NCBI RefSeq assembly: GCF_035712445.1
Contig: NZ_DASTAT010000068.1
Span: 1 to 64,000 of the forward strand
Source of the DNA: Oligoflexus sp.
Lineage (GTDB): Bacteria > Bdellovibrionota_B > Oligoflexia > Oligoflexales > Oligoflexaceae
Reading direction: 5' to 3'
Length of the DNA stretch: 64,000 nt
Both the position numbers and the translations under genes were made by a program. The notes beneath the pieces are model-generated. The model was not told the DNA's origin. It made no database searches and saw only the letters and a program-made list of their open reading frames with translations. Position 1 is the stretch's first letter; each line of letters opens with the position of its first letter. Positions 9,634 through 16,764 of the stretch are shown here, piece by piece.

Positions 9634-10464
9634 ATGTCCCGTCGCCTCATTTCACTATGTGCATGGCTCGCGTTGTTTTTTTCCCCAATCGCGGTCGCTC
9701 AGGACTCCAAAGACCTGAAAGCCAAAATCAAAACCACACAGGGTGATATCGAAATCAAACTCTTTGCCGACAAAGTGCCGCAAACAGTTTCGAACTTCTA
9801 TAACCTCGCCAAAGAAGGTTTTTACAACGGCATCATCTTTCATCGCGTGATCCCGGGCTTTATGATCCAGACCGGCGACCCCAAGGGCGACGGCACGGGC
9901 GGCCCCGGTTATACGTTCCCTGATGAATTCCATAAGGACCTGAAACACGACAAGGCCGGCATCGTTTCGATGGCCAATGCCGGTCCCGACACCAACGGCA
10001 GTCAGTTTTTCATCACCGTGGCCCCGACGCCCCATCTCGATGGCAAGCACTCGGTCTTCGGCGAGGTCACAGCGGGCATGGACGTGGTCAATGCCATCGT
10101 GAACGCCAAGTCCAATGGTTCCAAGCCGGAAAAGGACATCAAGATCGTGAGCGTCGAGATCATCGGCGACTTCAAACCGGTCGAAGTGAAAAAGATCAAA
10201 CAGATGACCGGCGAGGATCTGAAGAAGATGACCAGCGATTACGCCACCAAACTTCTGAAGAAGATTGCCGAGGTCCAGGACTACGGAAGCTTCCAGTCCA
10301 TCAACCTGGTCGATTCCCGTTCCCGTGGCAGCCAGGCCCAGGTTTATTACAAGGCTGACTTCAGCAAGCGTAAAAACCTGCAGATCGTGATCATCGGCGA
10401 TGTGAAGAACAATAAGTTCAGCATGCAGCAGTTTCAGTTTGCCGAAGTCGCGCCCCAGCTCTAA
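9634..10464 (+). CDS. Periplasmic cyclophilin-type peptidyl-prolyl isomerase with C-terminal extension
   Basis: 276 residues. Signal peptide 1-22 (ending AVAQ), so periplasmic. Residues about 28-180 are a cyclophilin domain with the catalytic block [21 protein letters not shown], then [13 protein letters not shown] sequence ([25 protein letters not shown]). The usual active-site Arg, Phe and Gln are visible. About 95 further residues, rich in Lys and with a hydrophobic strand near the end, form an extra domain I do not recognise. ATG start with TAGGAG upstream. The likely role is proline isomerisation during folding of exported proteins. Confidence 0.93.
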   Translation: MSRRLISLCAWLALFFSPIAVAQDSKDLKAKIKTTQGDIEIKLFADKVPQTVSNFYNLAKEGFYNGIIFHRVIPGFMIQTGDPKGDGTGGPGYTFPDEFHKDLKHDKAGIVSMANAGPDTNGSQFFITVAPTPHLDGKHSVFGEVTAGMDVVNAIVNAKSNGSKPEKDIKIVSVEIIGDFKPVEVKKIKQMTGEDLKKMTSDYATKLLKKIAEVQDYGSFQSINLVDSRSRGSQAQVYYKADFSKRKNLQIVIIGDVKNNKFSMQQFQFAEVAPQL

Positions 10465-10550
10465 CGCCCTGCAATCACTTCCTTCCCCTGTTTTTTTAAA
10501 GTGTTGACCCAAGGACTCCGATCGTGCTGAGCATTGAGAGGAGTCCTTCC

Positions 10551-10745
10551 ATGAGAATCGGCACAGTCCTAAGTCTTCCCAATGATTACAGTCGCTTCGC
10601 CCGCATCAAGGATGCCGACGGCACCGGCTATACCGTCGATCCCAGTCTGCTGCCCAAAGGCGTGAAAGAAGGCAGTGATGTCGCCTACAAGGTCGAGATC
10701 TGGGGCAATGACAGCGGCCTCGTCTATGACGCCCAGGAAAAGTGA
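10551..10745 (+). CDS. Small uncharacterised protein, possibly beta-barrel (cold-shock-like)
   Basis: 64 residues. The ATG at 10551 is chosen because GAGAGGAG precedes it with normal spacing; a GTG 27 bases earlier overlaps this site. The order of short strands (RIGTVLSL, RFARIKDADGTGYTVD, GSDVAYKVEIW, SGLVYDA) with conserved Gly turns recalls an OB/cold-shock fold, but RNP motifs are absent. Acidic, cytoplasmic. Function unknown. Codon use and ribosome-binding site support a real gene. Confidence 0.7.
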   Translation: MRIGTVLSLPNDYSRFARIKDADGTGYTVDPSLLPKGVKEGSDVAYKVEIWGNDSGLVYDAQEK

Positions 10746-10853
10746 TAGCAAACATGACGGATAAGTAGAAGGCCAGCATTTAACCTCCTGAGCATTTAGG
10801 TCGAAATACGCCTGGAGCGAAAGTTCTGGAAACTTGCAGAAAGGGATGGAGCT

Positions 10854-12023
10854 GTGCCTGCTAAGGATAAAACCACCAAGGTCGCGATTACAGCCCGAAC
10901 CAAGGATGAAGGCGACATGCTGAGCCACGTGGCGCGGGCCTGTGGCTTTGAACAGCTTCAGGTTTTCAGCAGCCCTCGGGTGACGCTGGAAGTGGCCAAG
11001 CGCAACCAGTTCCAGCTCTTCATCACGCATCATGATTTCCCGGACATGAGCGGCCTGACCATGATCCAAACTCTGCGTTCCACCGGCAACTACGGTATCG
11101 AGCCGCACCTGTTCCTGGTCGATGCCCTGACTCCCGAGATCATGCTTGTCCTGGTGGAAAACAATATCCACCATATCCTGGCCAAGCCCTTTTCCGCCGA
11201 TCGCACCCAACAAAAACTCGCCCACCTCTGGCAGGGCGAACTCAATATGACTCCTGCTGAGCAGGAATTCCGTGAAGCCCATGCCGCCATGAACTCGGGG
11301 CTCATGGAAATGGCCCAGGAACTGGCGATCAAAAATCTCAGGACCCACGGCCCCATGGAAAAACTTCTTCTGCTCCTGGGTGATGTCGAAACGAAGCTGA
11401 ATCATCCCGTGGAAGCGCGGCGCTACTATGATGCCGCTCAGAAATTCAATCCCAAGTCCTCGTCCGCAGCCCAGAAGCTGGCCCAGACCTATATGCTGGA
11501 AAAGGATTTCGCGAAAGCTGCGGAGCTGATGAACGAATTGACCAAACTCAATCCTTTGAATATCGAGCTGCTCGCCAACGCCGGTCTTTCCAACTACGAA
11601 GTGGGGAACCTGGACGAGGCCAAGGACGCCATGTCCCGCCTGCAGGGACTCGACAAGGAACGCAAGGACGCCAGTGAAGTCCTGGCTCGGGTGGCGATCA
11701 AGGAAGGCGATTACGCGACGGCCATGAAGCAGCTGCAGGGCACCCATGATCAGAAGGAAGTGGTGCAGATGCTGAACAATGAAGGCGTGCGCCTTTCCCA
11801 TGAAAATGAAATAGATGCCGCCATTGCCATGTACCTGAAGTGCATCGCGATTATCGGCGAAAACCCCTATATCTATGCGCTGCACTATAACCTGGGTCTG
11901 GCCTATAACAAACATCATGACAAGGCCAACGCGATCATCGCTTTCAAAAAATCTTTGGAACTCAAACCGGATTTTGAGAAAGCGGCCGGTGCCCTGAGCA
12001 AGCTGGAAGCAAAATCCGCCTGA
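10854..12023 (+). CDS. Pseudo-receiver domain plus TPR repeat protein
   Basis: 389 residues, GTG start. Residues about 8-125 have a response-regulator receiver outline: the alternating strands, the MSGL turn and the AKPF Lys-Pro are present. The phosphoacceptor Asp, four residues before the Pro of the turn, is His (ITHHDFPDMSG), so classical phosphorylation is unlikely. From about 140 to the end come TPR-type helical repeats (for example ALHYNLGLAYNKHHDKANAIIAFKKSLELKPDF), which bind proteins. The layout resembles scaffold or adaptor proteins of bacterial signalling. No kinase is adjacent. Confidence 0.8.
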   Translation: MPAKDKTTKVAITARTKDEGDMLSHVARACGFEQLQVFSSPRVTLEVAKRNQFQLFITHHDFPDMSGLTMIQTLRSTGNYGIEPHLFLVDALTPEIMLVLVENNIHHILAKPFSADRTQQKLAHLWQGELNMTPAEQEFREAHAAMNSGLMEMAQELAIKNLRTHGPMEKLLLLLGDVETKLNHPVEARRYYDAAQKFNPKSSSAAQKLAQTYMLEKDFAKAAELMNELTKLNPLNIELLANAGLSNYEVGNLDEAKDAMSRLQGLDKERKDASEVLARVAIKEGDYATAMKQLQGTHDQKEVVQMLNNEGVRLSHENEIDAAIAMYLKCIAIIGENPYIYALHYNLGLAYNKHHDKANAIIAFKKSLELKPDFEKAAGALSKLEAKSA

Positions 12024-12099
12024 TCATTGAGCGCTGCATCAACAAAGAGATAAGGCGCGAGTGAGGCGAGCGGATTGGGCGTATGGGCCCATGAGCAGC

Positions 12100-12155
12100 G
12101 CAGCCGACTGAGTAACGCAGCCGACCGAGTAACGCAGCCGACCGAGTAACGCAGC
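12100..12155. repeat. Three 17-bp tandem repeats between convergent genes
   Basis: Units at 12100-12116, 12117-12133 and 12134-12150, consensus GCAGCCGACYGAGTAAC, followed by a partial GCAGC. The only difference is T or C at one position. They lie between the TPR gene and the convergent minus-strand operon, just after a palindrome ATGGGCCCAT. No clear terminator is seen in the same gap. Confidence 0.85.
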
Positions 12156-12174
12156 ATCTTTATTTATGCAGCCC

Positions 12175-12894
12175 TCAATGGGATCCGCTCAGCAGAAGAC
12201 TGCGCGCGAGGCGCCAGAGATGGGTAAAGCCCACGAAGGCATGCAGCAGCCAAAAGAAAACCGCCAGCATCACAAAAGCCAGAAGCACGGCGACCTGCGG
12301 CCACCAGCGCTGACGGGGCCGCAGCTGATTCATGATGTGACTCAGGGCGGTGGTCTGCGGCTCGGGCGTATCCAAAAAACCGTAACGTGGCAGCTCGGCC
12401 AGGTCCTTCACATCCAGTCCGCCTTCCTTCTGAATCAGATCATCCAGAATTTCCAGCTCGTGGTGCACATCGACTTCCTCGCGATAGACGATGAAGGACG
12501 TGTCCGGCAGTGAAAAGCCATAGCGATGGCGCAGAAGAAGAAGCTGGGCCGCGTGGTGCCCAACCTCCAGAAGTTTGATTTCCCAGCGGTAGGCCTTGGC
12601 CACCGTCCGGGGATCCCTATGCTGAAAGCGGTACCAGGCCTCGAAAAAATCCTTGGGGATGGGACGCATGGCCTCTTCATTGAATTCATAGGCCAGCTGA
12701 AACATGCGGCGGCGAATGCCGAACTCATCCATCTGTGAGTGCAGCTCATCCTTCATCTGACGGCCGACTTCACGGGCCATCACCGCCGCCCGGCTGCGAT
12801 CGCCGGTCAAACGGAAAATGAAGTCCACCAGATCCTCCTGCTGCTCATCGACGAAGCGGGCACTCGGATCTATGATGAGGGGCGAATCATTCAT
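12175..12894 (-). CDS. Membrane-anchored protein of unknown function, last gene of a five-gene operon
   Basis: 239 residues. Residues about 15-75 are helical and charged (DLVDFIFRLTGDRSRAAVMAREV) and loosely recall the region-2 helices of ECF sigma factors or a helical adaptor; I do not assert either. A strong transmembrane helix at about 200-220 (WPQVAVLLAFVMLAVFFWLL) is followed by a short basic tail. That gives a tail-anchored topology with the large domain in the cytoplasm. Its start overlaps the stop of the Lnb-like gene by four bases (ATGA), so the two are translationally coupled and probably work together. Confidence 0.75.
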   Translation of the reverse strand: MNDSPLIIDPSARFVDEQQEDLVDFIFRLTGDRSRAAVMAREVGRQMKDELHSQMDEFGIRRRMFQLAYEFNEEAMRPIPKDFFEAWYRFQHRDPRTVAKAYRWEIKLLEVGHHAAQLLLLRHRYGFSLPDTSFIVYREEVDVHHELEILDDLIQKEGGLDVKDLAELPRYGFLDTPEPQTTALSHIMNQLRPRQRWWPQVAVLLAFVMLAVFFWLLHAFVGFTHLWRLARSLLLSGSH

Positions 12895-14174
12895 GCTTTG
12901 CGGCTCGGCTCCACTTTGACTTCAGTACCCACCCGCCACAGGAGGAAGAGGATCACCATATAAGGCGGCAGCACCCAGACGATTTCACGGTTGACGTCCT
13001 GCTCAATCATACCGAGGATTCTGAGAACCGGCATCAAAAGAGTTCCGATCATGTGGACCATCACATAACGCCTTAGAAAGAGCGTGCCCTTGACCGGCAG
13101 CTGCCAGCCGCGGCCTTGGATCAAAATTGCGAAAGCCCAGACCAGAAGAATGACATCAAAAGGCCAGAAAAGAAGCATATTCGCGTTATGGTGCAGGTCC
13201 TTGTGATCCGAAACGAACCAGGTGACCGGCATCAGAAAACCGATCAAGGCCCCGAAGCCCAAAAGGGGCAGACTCACGACGGCGAAGCTGCGATAGACGG
13301 TCGGGAGGAAATGGATCAGCTTGTTCCGCATGAAAAAGGCTATGCACAGCAGCGACAGCGGAAGACCGAAGACGACCAGGACCAGCATGAAGCTGAGGCC
13401 GGGATAGGATTCTGGCCTCGGGAATTCCACCAGCACCTTGGCTTCGCTCAGCATAGGCTGGCCTTCATTCTGCGTCTGCATGAAGACTTCGCGCATGTAA
13501 AGCGGATGGAACATACGCTCCCACAGCGTCATGAGCCGATCTATATTGCTGTTCATCGCGATATCAAGGAAGAGGTCCATGCCAGGCGTATAGCTATAAC
13601 CTTCATAAACCATATCACGGAAAGTCTGGGGCGCATGATTCAGGTGCGTCTTCGCTTTCACGATGCCGCCCATCGCTTCATCCAGGTAATCGCGGATGCG
13701 CGTCGAGCAGTTATCAAAGAAATACTGATAGGCGTAGGTTCGATTTTCCGGTTTGGCGTTCCAGATCAGGCGTTCGAAGAGTTTAACCTTCTGCTCGCGG
13801 GTCAGGTAAATTTTATCTTCCCAAACCTTTCGGCCTTCAGCCTCATAGGAATCCATCACCGAGCGATAGGGATAGATGCCGAGCTGATAATTCAATATGC
13901 CTTTATAGAATTGCAGACCAAAGGTGATGGGATCTTTGAACGAAAAAATACCCCAGTTGAAAACGAGGTCGCGGCCCGAAACTTTGTCGTGCACACGCAG
14001 GGCCGTGTGCCCAAAGTTACTATAAATCAGGTTCCCGATATCCACCGTATGCAGATACACATCCACCTGATCCGGATCCGCCGGCATCTGGGTGAAGGAA
14101 TACCCCGCCGCCTGACTCTGCACCGCGCTGAAAAGCCCAAACCAAAGAAGCAGTAGCCGCGCGAATCTCATCAT
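12891..14174 (-). CDS. DUF4105 / Lnb-type membrane protein, putative lipoprotein N-acyltransferase
   Basis: 427 residues. Signal peptide 1-23, then a periplasmic DUF4105 domain (about 25-260), then roughly five transmembrane helices to the end. The domain has SNFGHTALRV with a conserved His and FFDNCSTRIRDYLDEA with a conserved Cys, the pair expected of this NlpC/P60-related fold. Proteins of this family (Lnb) N-acylate diacylated lipoproteins in Bacteroidota; that is established for the family, and its extension to this protein is inference. It overlaps the thioesterase gene upstream and the anchored protein downstream by four bases each. Lgt, which makes the substrate form, is encoded at 57551. 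Confidence 0.82.
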   Translation of the reverse strand: MMRFARLLLLWFGLFSAVQSQAAGYSFTQMPADPDQVDVYLHTVDIGNLIYSNFGHTALRVHDKVSGRDLVFNWGIFSFKDPITFGLQFYKGILNYQLGIYPYRSVMDSYEAEGRKVWEDKIYLTREQKVKLFERLIWNAKPENRTYAYQYFFDNCSTRIRDYLDEAMGGIVKAKTHLNHAPQTFRDMVYEGYSYTPGMDLFLDIAMNSNIDRLMTLWERMFHPLYMREVFMQTQNEGQPMLSEAKVLVEFPRPESYPGLSFMLVLVVFGLPLSLLCIAFFMRNKLIHFLPTVYRSFAVVSLPLLGFGALIGFLMPVTWFVSDHKDLHHNANMLLFWPFDVILLVWAFAILIQGRGWQLPVKGTLFLRRYVMVHMIGTLLMPVLRILGMIEQDVNREIVWVLPPYMVILFLLWRVGTEVKVEPSRKA

Positions 14175-14698
14175 TCCTGCTCTCCGGCCCGTTGCTTCCG
14201 GCGTTCTTCATTCTGCTTTTTCAGCTCCAGCCGCGAAATCCGCCGGGCCTTCGCCTCTTCATAGCGGCGTTTCTGATCATCGGTTTCCGGTTCAATAGGC
14301 GGCATCAGCGTGGGCCGCCCGTTGCTGTCCAGGGCCACCATGGTCACATATGCGGTCGCTGTTTGAAAGGATTCGCCGGTTCGCGGATTTTCCGCCATCA
14401 CCTTCACCCCGACTTCGCAACTCGTCTTCCACACGTAATTGATCGAGGACTTCAGCGTCACGATCCATCCGAGTTTAATCGGGGCCAGGAAACTCAGGGC
14501 ATCCACCGAAGCTGTGACGACCTGCCGATGACAATGCCTTTCCGCGCAGATGGCGGCGGCGATATCCACCCATGACATCACCACCCCACCAAAGACGGTG
14601 CCGATGGCATTGGTGTGCTGCGGCAGAACCATTTCCGTCATGATCGCTTCGCTTTCACAAGGCGAGCGACCGGACTCCAGCTTCAATTTGTTTCCCAT
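14171..14698 (-). CDS. Acyl-CoA thioesterase, hotdog fold (YciA/BFIT-like)
   Basis: 175 residues. Hallmarks of the hexameric hotdog thioesterases are visible: HTNAIGTVFGGVVMSWVDIAAAICAERH, where the Asp of the long helix is catalytic, and VVTASVDALSFLAPIKLGW. It cleaves acyl-CoA to free acid and CoA in the cytoplasm. A highly charged C-terminal tail (about 140-175, Lys/Glu/Arg-rich) is an extra. It overlaps the diguanylate cyclase gene by 16 bases upstream and the Lnb-like gene by 4 bases downstream, so it is part of a tightly coupled operon. Confidence 0.9.
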   Translation of the reverse strand: MGNKLKLESGRSPCESEAIMTEMVLPQHTNAIGTVFGGVVMSWVDIAAAICAERHCHRQVVTASVDALSFLAPIKLGWIVTLKSSINYVWKTSCEVGVKVMAENPRTGESFQTATAYVTMVALDSNGRPTLMPPIEPETDDQKRRYEEAKARRISRLELKKQNEERRKQRAGEQE

Positions 14699-15804
14699 GA
14701 ACCTTTTTCCTTCGTTTCCCGCGGCGGATCGTTGGCCAGTCCTGCGTTGCCGGCCAGAATCGGTGATCCGACCAGAACCACCTGGTTCTTGCCGTGGCGC
14801 TTACTCTCGTACATACATTCATCAGCGAGGGCCAGCAATCGCTCTTTTTCCTGGGCGTGTTCCGGAAACGCCGCCACTCCAATGGATGCCGTCACATGCG
14901 CCGTGGCGCCGCCGCCTACGGAAAAGCCGGTATACTGTATCCGTTCCCGTATCCTTTGGGCGGTTTTGAGCCCGTTCCGCGCGTCCGACTCGATCAGAAG
15001 AATGACAAATTCGTCGCCTCCGTAGCGGAATACGAGGTCGACGTCCCGCAGGGTGCTTTTCAGAATCTGAGCCACTTCCCGCAGCACCTGGCTTCCGGCC
15101 AGATGTCCGTATTTATCATTGATGGGTTTGAAATCATCAAGGTCGATGAAGAGAAGACAGAACGCGGAATCATAACGCTGCGCGCGCTTGATTTCACGAT
15201 CGATGGCCTGCTCCAGATAACGATGATTATAAAGGCCGGTGAGGTCGTCCATATTCAAAAGCGTCTGCGTTTCGGAAAACCGCGTGAGCCAGCGGCAGGT
15301 CGTCTGCAGCTGCTTGATCATGAAATCAAGGGCCAGTTCCGTGCTGTAATTCTGCGAATGATTGTCTTCGCCCTGGGCTTTGGGTTCCGTCCAGATCAGG
15401 GCATACCATTCACTGACGGGATCACCGAGCAAAGCAAAGCAAAGGCTCAGGCCGCCGGTATCCAGGTGATTGATGCCGGATCCGTAATCAGCCTCCTGCA
15501 CGGGGATGCGCTTGAATTGAGCCACGACCTCATCCATCTGCGCCTTGGTCCACTCATGATGCATCTTGAGCCTGAGAGGGACCTTTTCTGCCCACAGTTC
15601 GTCGCCATTCCCATGCAGTTTCAGCAAGCTCAAATCCGAGATGCCGAAGTTATTCTGCAAAAGCTTCATGGTGCGCTTGACCATGCTCTCCAGATGCGTT
15701 TCGCGCCAGAGCGCTTCGCAACCCGCGACCATCTGGGTGAAAACCTCTTCCGAACTGCCGGGACTGACCGTAAAGCGTCGGATCGATTTGGGTTTGATCG
15801 CCAC
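14683..15804 (-). CDS. Diguanylate cyclase with GAF-like N-terminal domain
   Basis: 373 residues, cytoplasmic. Residues about 15-180 look like a GAF-type sensor. A GGDEF domain follows from about 190: LTGLYNHRYLEQAID, the catalytic YGGDEFVILL near 260, and an RDVD five residues before GGDEF that is a standard product-inhibition I-site (RxxD). It should be an active, feedback-inhibited c-di-GMP synthase. The gene lies 13 bases after the prepilin peptidase stop and overlaps the thioesterase gene, so c-di-GMP output is encoded together with envelope-modifying enzymes. Confidence 0.93.
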   Translation of the reverse strand: MAIKPKSIRRFTVSPGSSEEVFTQMVAGCEALWRETHLESMVKRTMKLLQNNFGISDLSLLKLHGNGDELWAEKVPLRLKMHHEWTKAQMDEVVAQFKRIPVQEADYGSGINHLDTGGLSLCFALLGDPVSEWYALIWTEPKAQGEDNHSQNYSTELALDFMIKQLQTTCRWLTRFSETQTLLNMDDLTGLYNHRYLEQAIDREIKRAQRYDSAFCLLFIDLDDFKPINDKYGHLAGSQVLREVAQILKSTLRDVDLVFRYGGDEFVILLIESDARNGLKTAQRIRERIQYTGFSVGGGATAHVTASIGVAAFPEHAQEKERLLALADECMYESKRHGKNQVVLVGSPILAGNAGLANDPPRETKEKGSWETN

Positions 15805-15817
15805 TCGTGATCTCCGT

Positions 15818-16660
15818 TTAGAAGGTAATCAAATACTCAGCTAAATAATGCCCGAATAGCAGGTAACCGACGGCTGCCAAAGAAAGAAAGGGGCCGAAGG
15901 GTAATTTCGTATCGAGATCCATCTTTCTTCTGACGATTATAACACCAAGACCGATGAAGGAGCCGAGTATGGATCCCCAAAAAATTGTGGTCAGGATGGA
16001 TTGATAACCAAGCCAGCCACCGATCGCGGCCAGCAGTTTCATATCCCCCATGCCGAGCCCGTACTTTTTACGAACCACAAAATAGAGCCAGGCGACTGTA
16101 TAAAGGCTGCCGCCGCCGACCAGAACGCCGATCAGCGCGCTCTTCCAATCCAGATCCGGATGCAGGTACACGACCAGGGGCGTGGCGAGTATCATGGGAA
16201 GACTCAGGACATCCGGAATAATCTGGTGTTCAAAGTCAATCACAGAACAGATGAGAAGAAGTGAAGTAAAGGTGAGCGCATGGAAGCAGCGGATCATCTC
16301 GGGCGAATCGATGACGAGGCCCGTGTCCCAGGAAATAACGAAGGGAAAGAGCCAGTAAATCGTGGGAAAAATCAGGGCTGTGAAGACTTCGACAAAAAGA
16401 TACTGCGCGGAAATCCTGGCCCCGCAGCAACGGGCTTTGCCGCGAAGGAGCAGCCACGAAAGGATGGGAATATTATGCCAGAAAGGAATAGGCTGACCGC
16501 AGTTGGGACAGACGGATCGGGCTTCGGCAAAGAAAATCTTGCGGGGGATGCGGTAGATGCAGACGTTGTAAAAACTGCCCATCATGGCACCGAGTACAAA
16601 AAAGAGCCAGGTCAGTGGGCTTTGCAGGTGCGCGGACACTTCCAGGAAAAATCGGAGCAT
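15818..16660 (-). CDS. pilD: Type 4 prepilin peptidase (A24 aspartic protease)
   Basis: 280 residues, about eight transmembrane helices. It has the cytoplasmic zinc loop CPNCGQ followed by CCGA, NVCIYRIPR near the start, and both catalytic Asp sites: VIDFEHQIIPD and GMGDMKLLAAIG. It cleaves and N-methylates type IV pilin-like precursors at the inner membrane. First gene of the five-gene minus-strand operon. Possible substrates in this window are the pilin-like proteins at 30902 and 32545. The 104-base gap before it (16661-16764) shows no gene. Confidence 0.95.
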   Translation of the reverse strand: MLRFFLEVSAHLQSPLTWLFFVLGAMMGSFYNVCIYRIPRKIFFAEARSVCPNCGQPIPFWHNIPILSWLLLRGKARCCGARISAQYLFVEVFTALIFPTIYWLFPFVISWDTGLVIDSPEMIRCFHALTFTSLLLICSVIDFEHQIIPDVLSLPMILATPLVVYLHPDLDWKSALIGVLVGGGSLYTVAWLYFVVRKKYGLGMGDMKLLAAIGGWLGYQSILTTIFWGSILGSFIGLGVIIVRRKMDLDTKLPFGPFLSLAAVGYLLFGHYLAEYLITF

Positions 16661-16764
16661 AGGCCTTCCTTGGGGAATGGAGAGAGAGCGGTGCCGGTCA
16701 ACTTGCTGGCCGCGTCCATTATAGTCTCTCCACTTCGAATTATAAAATTATTAAAGAAGGGCCC

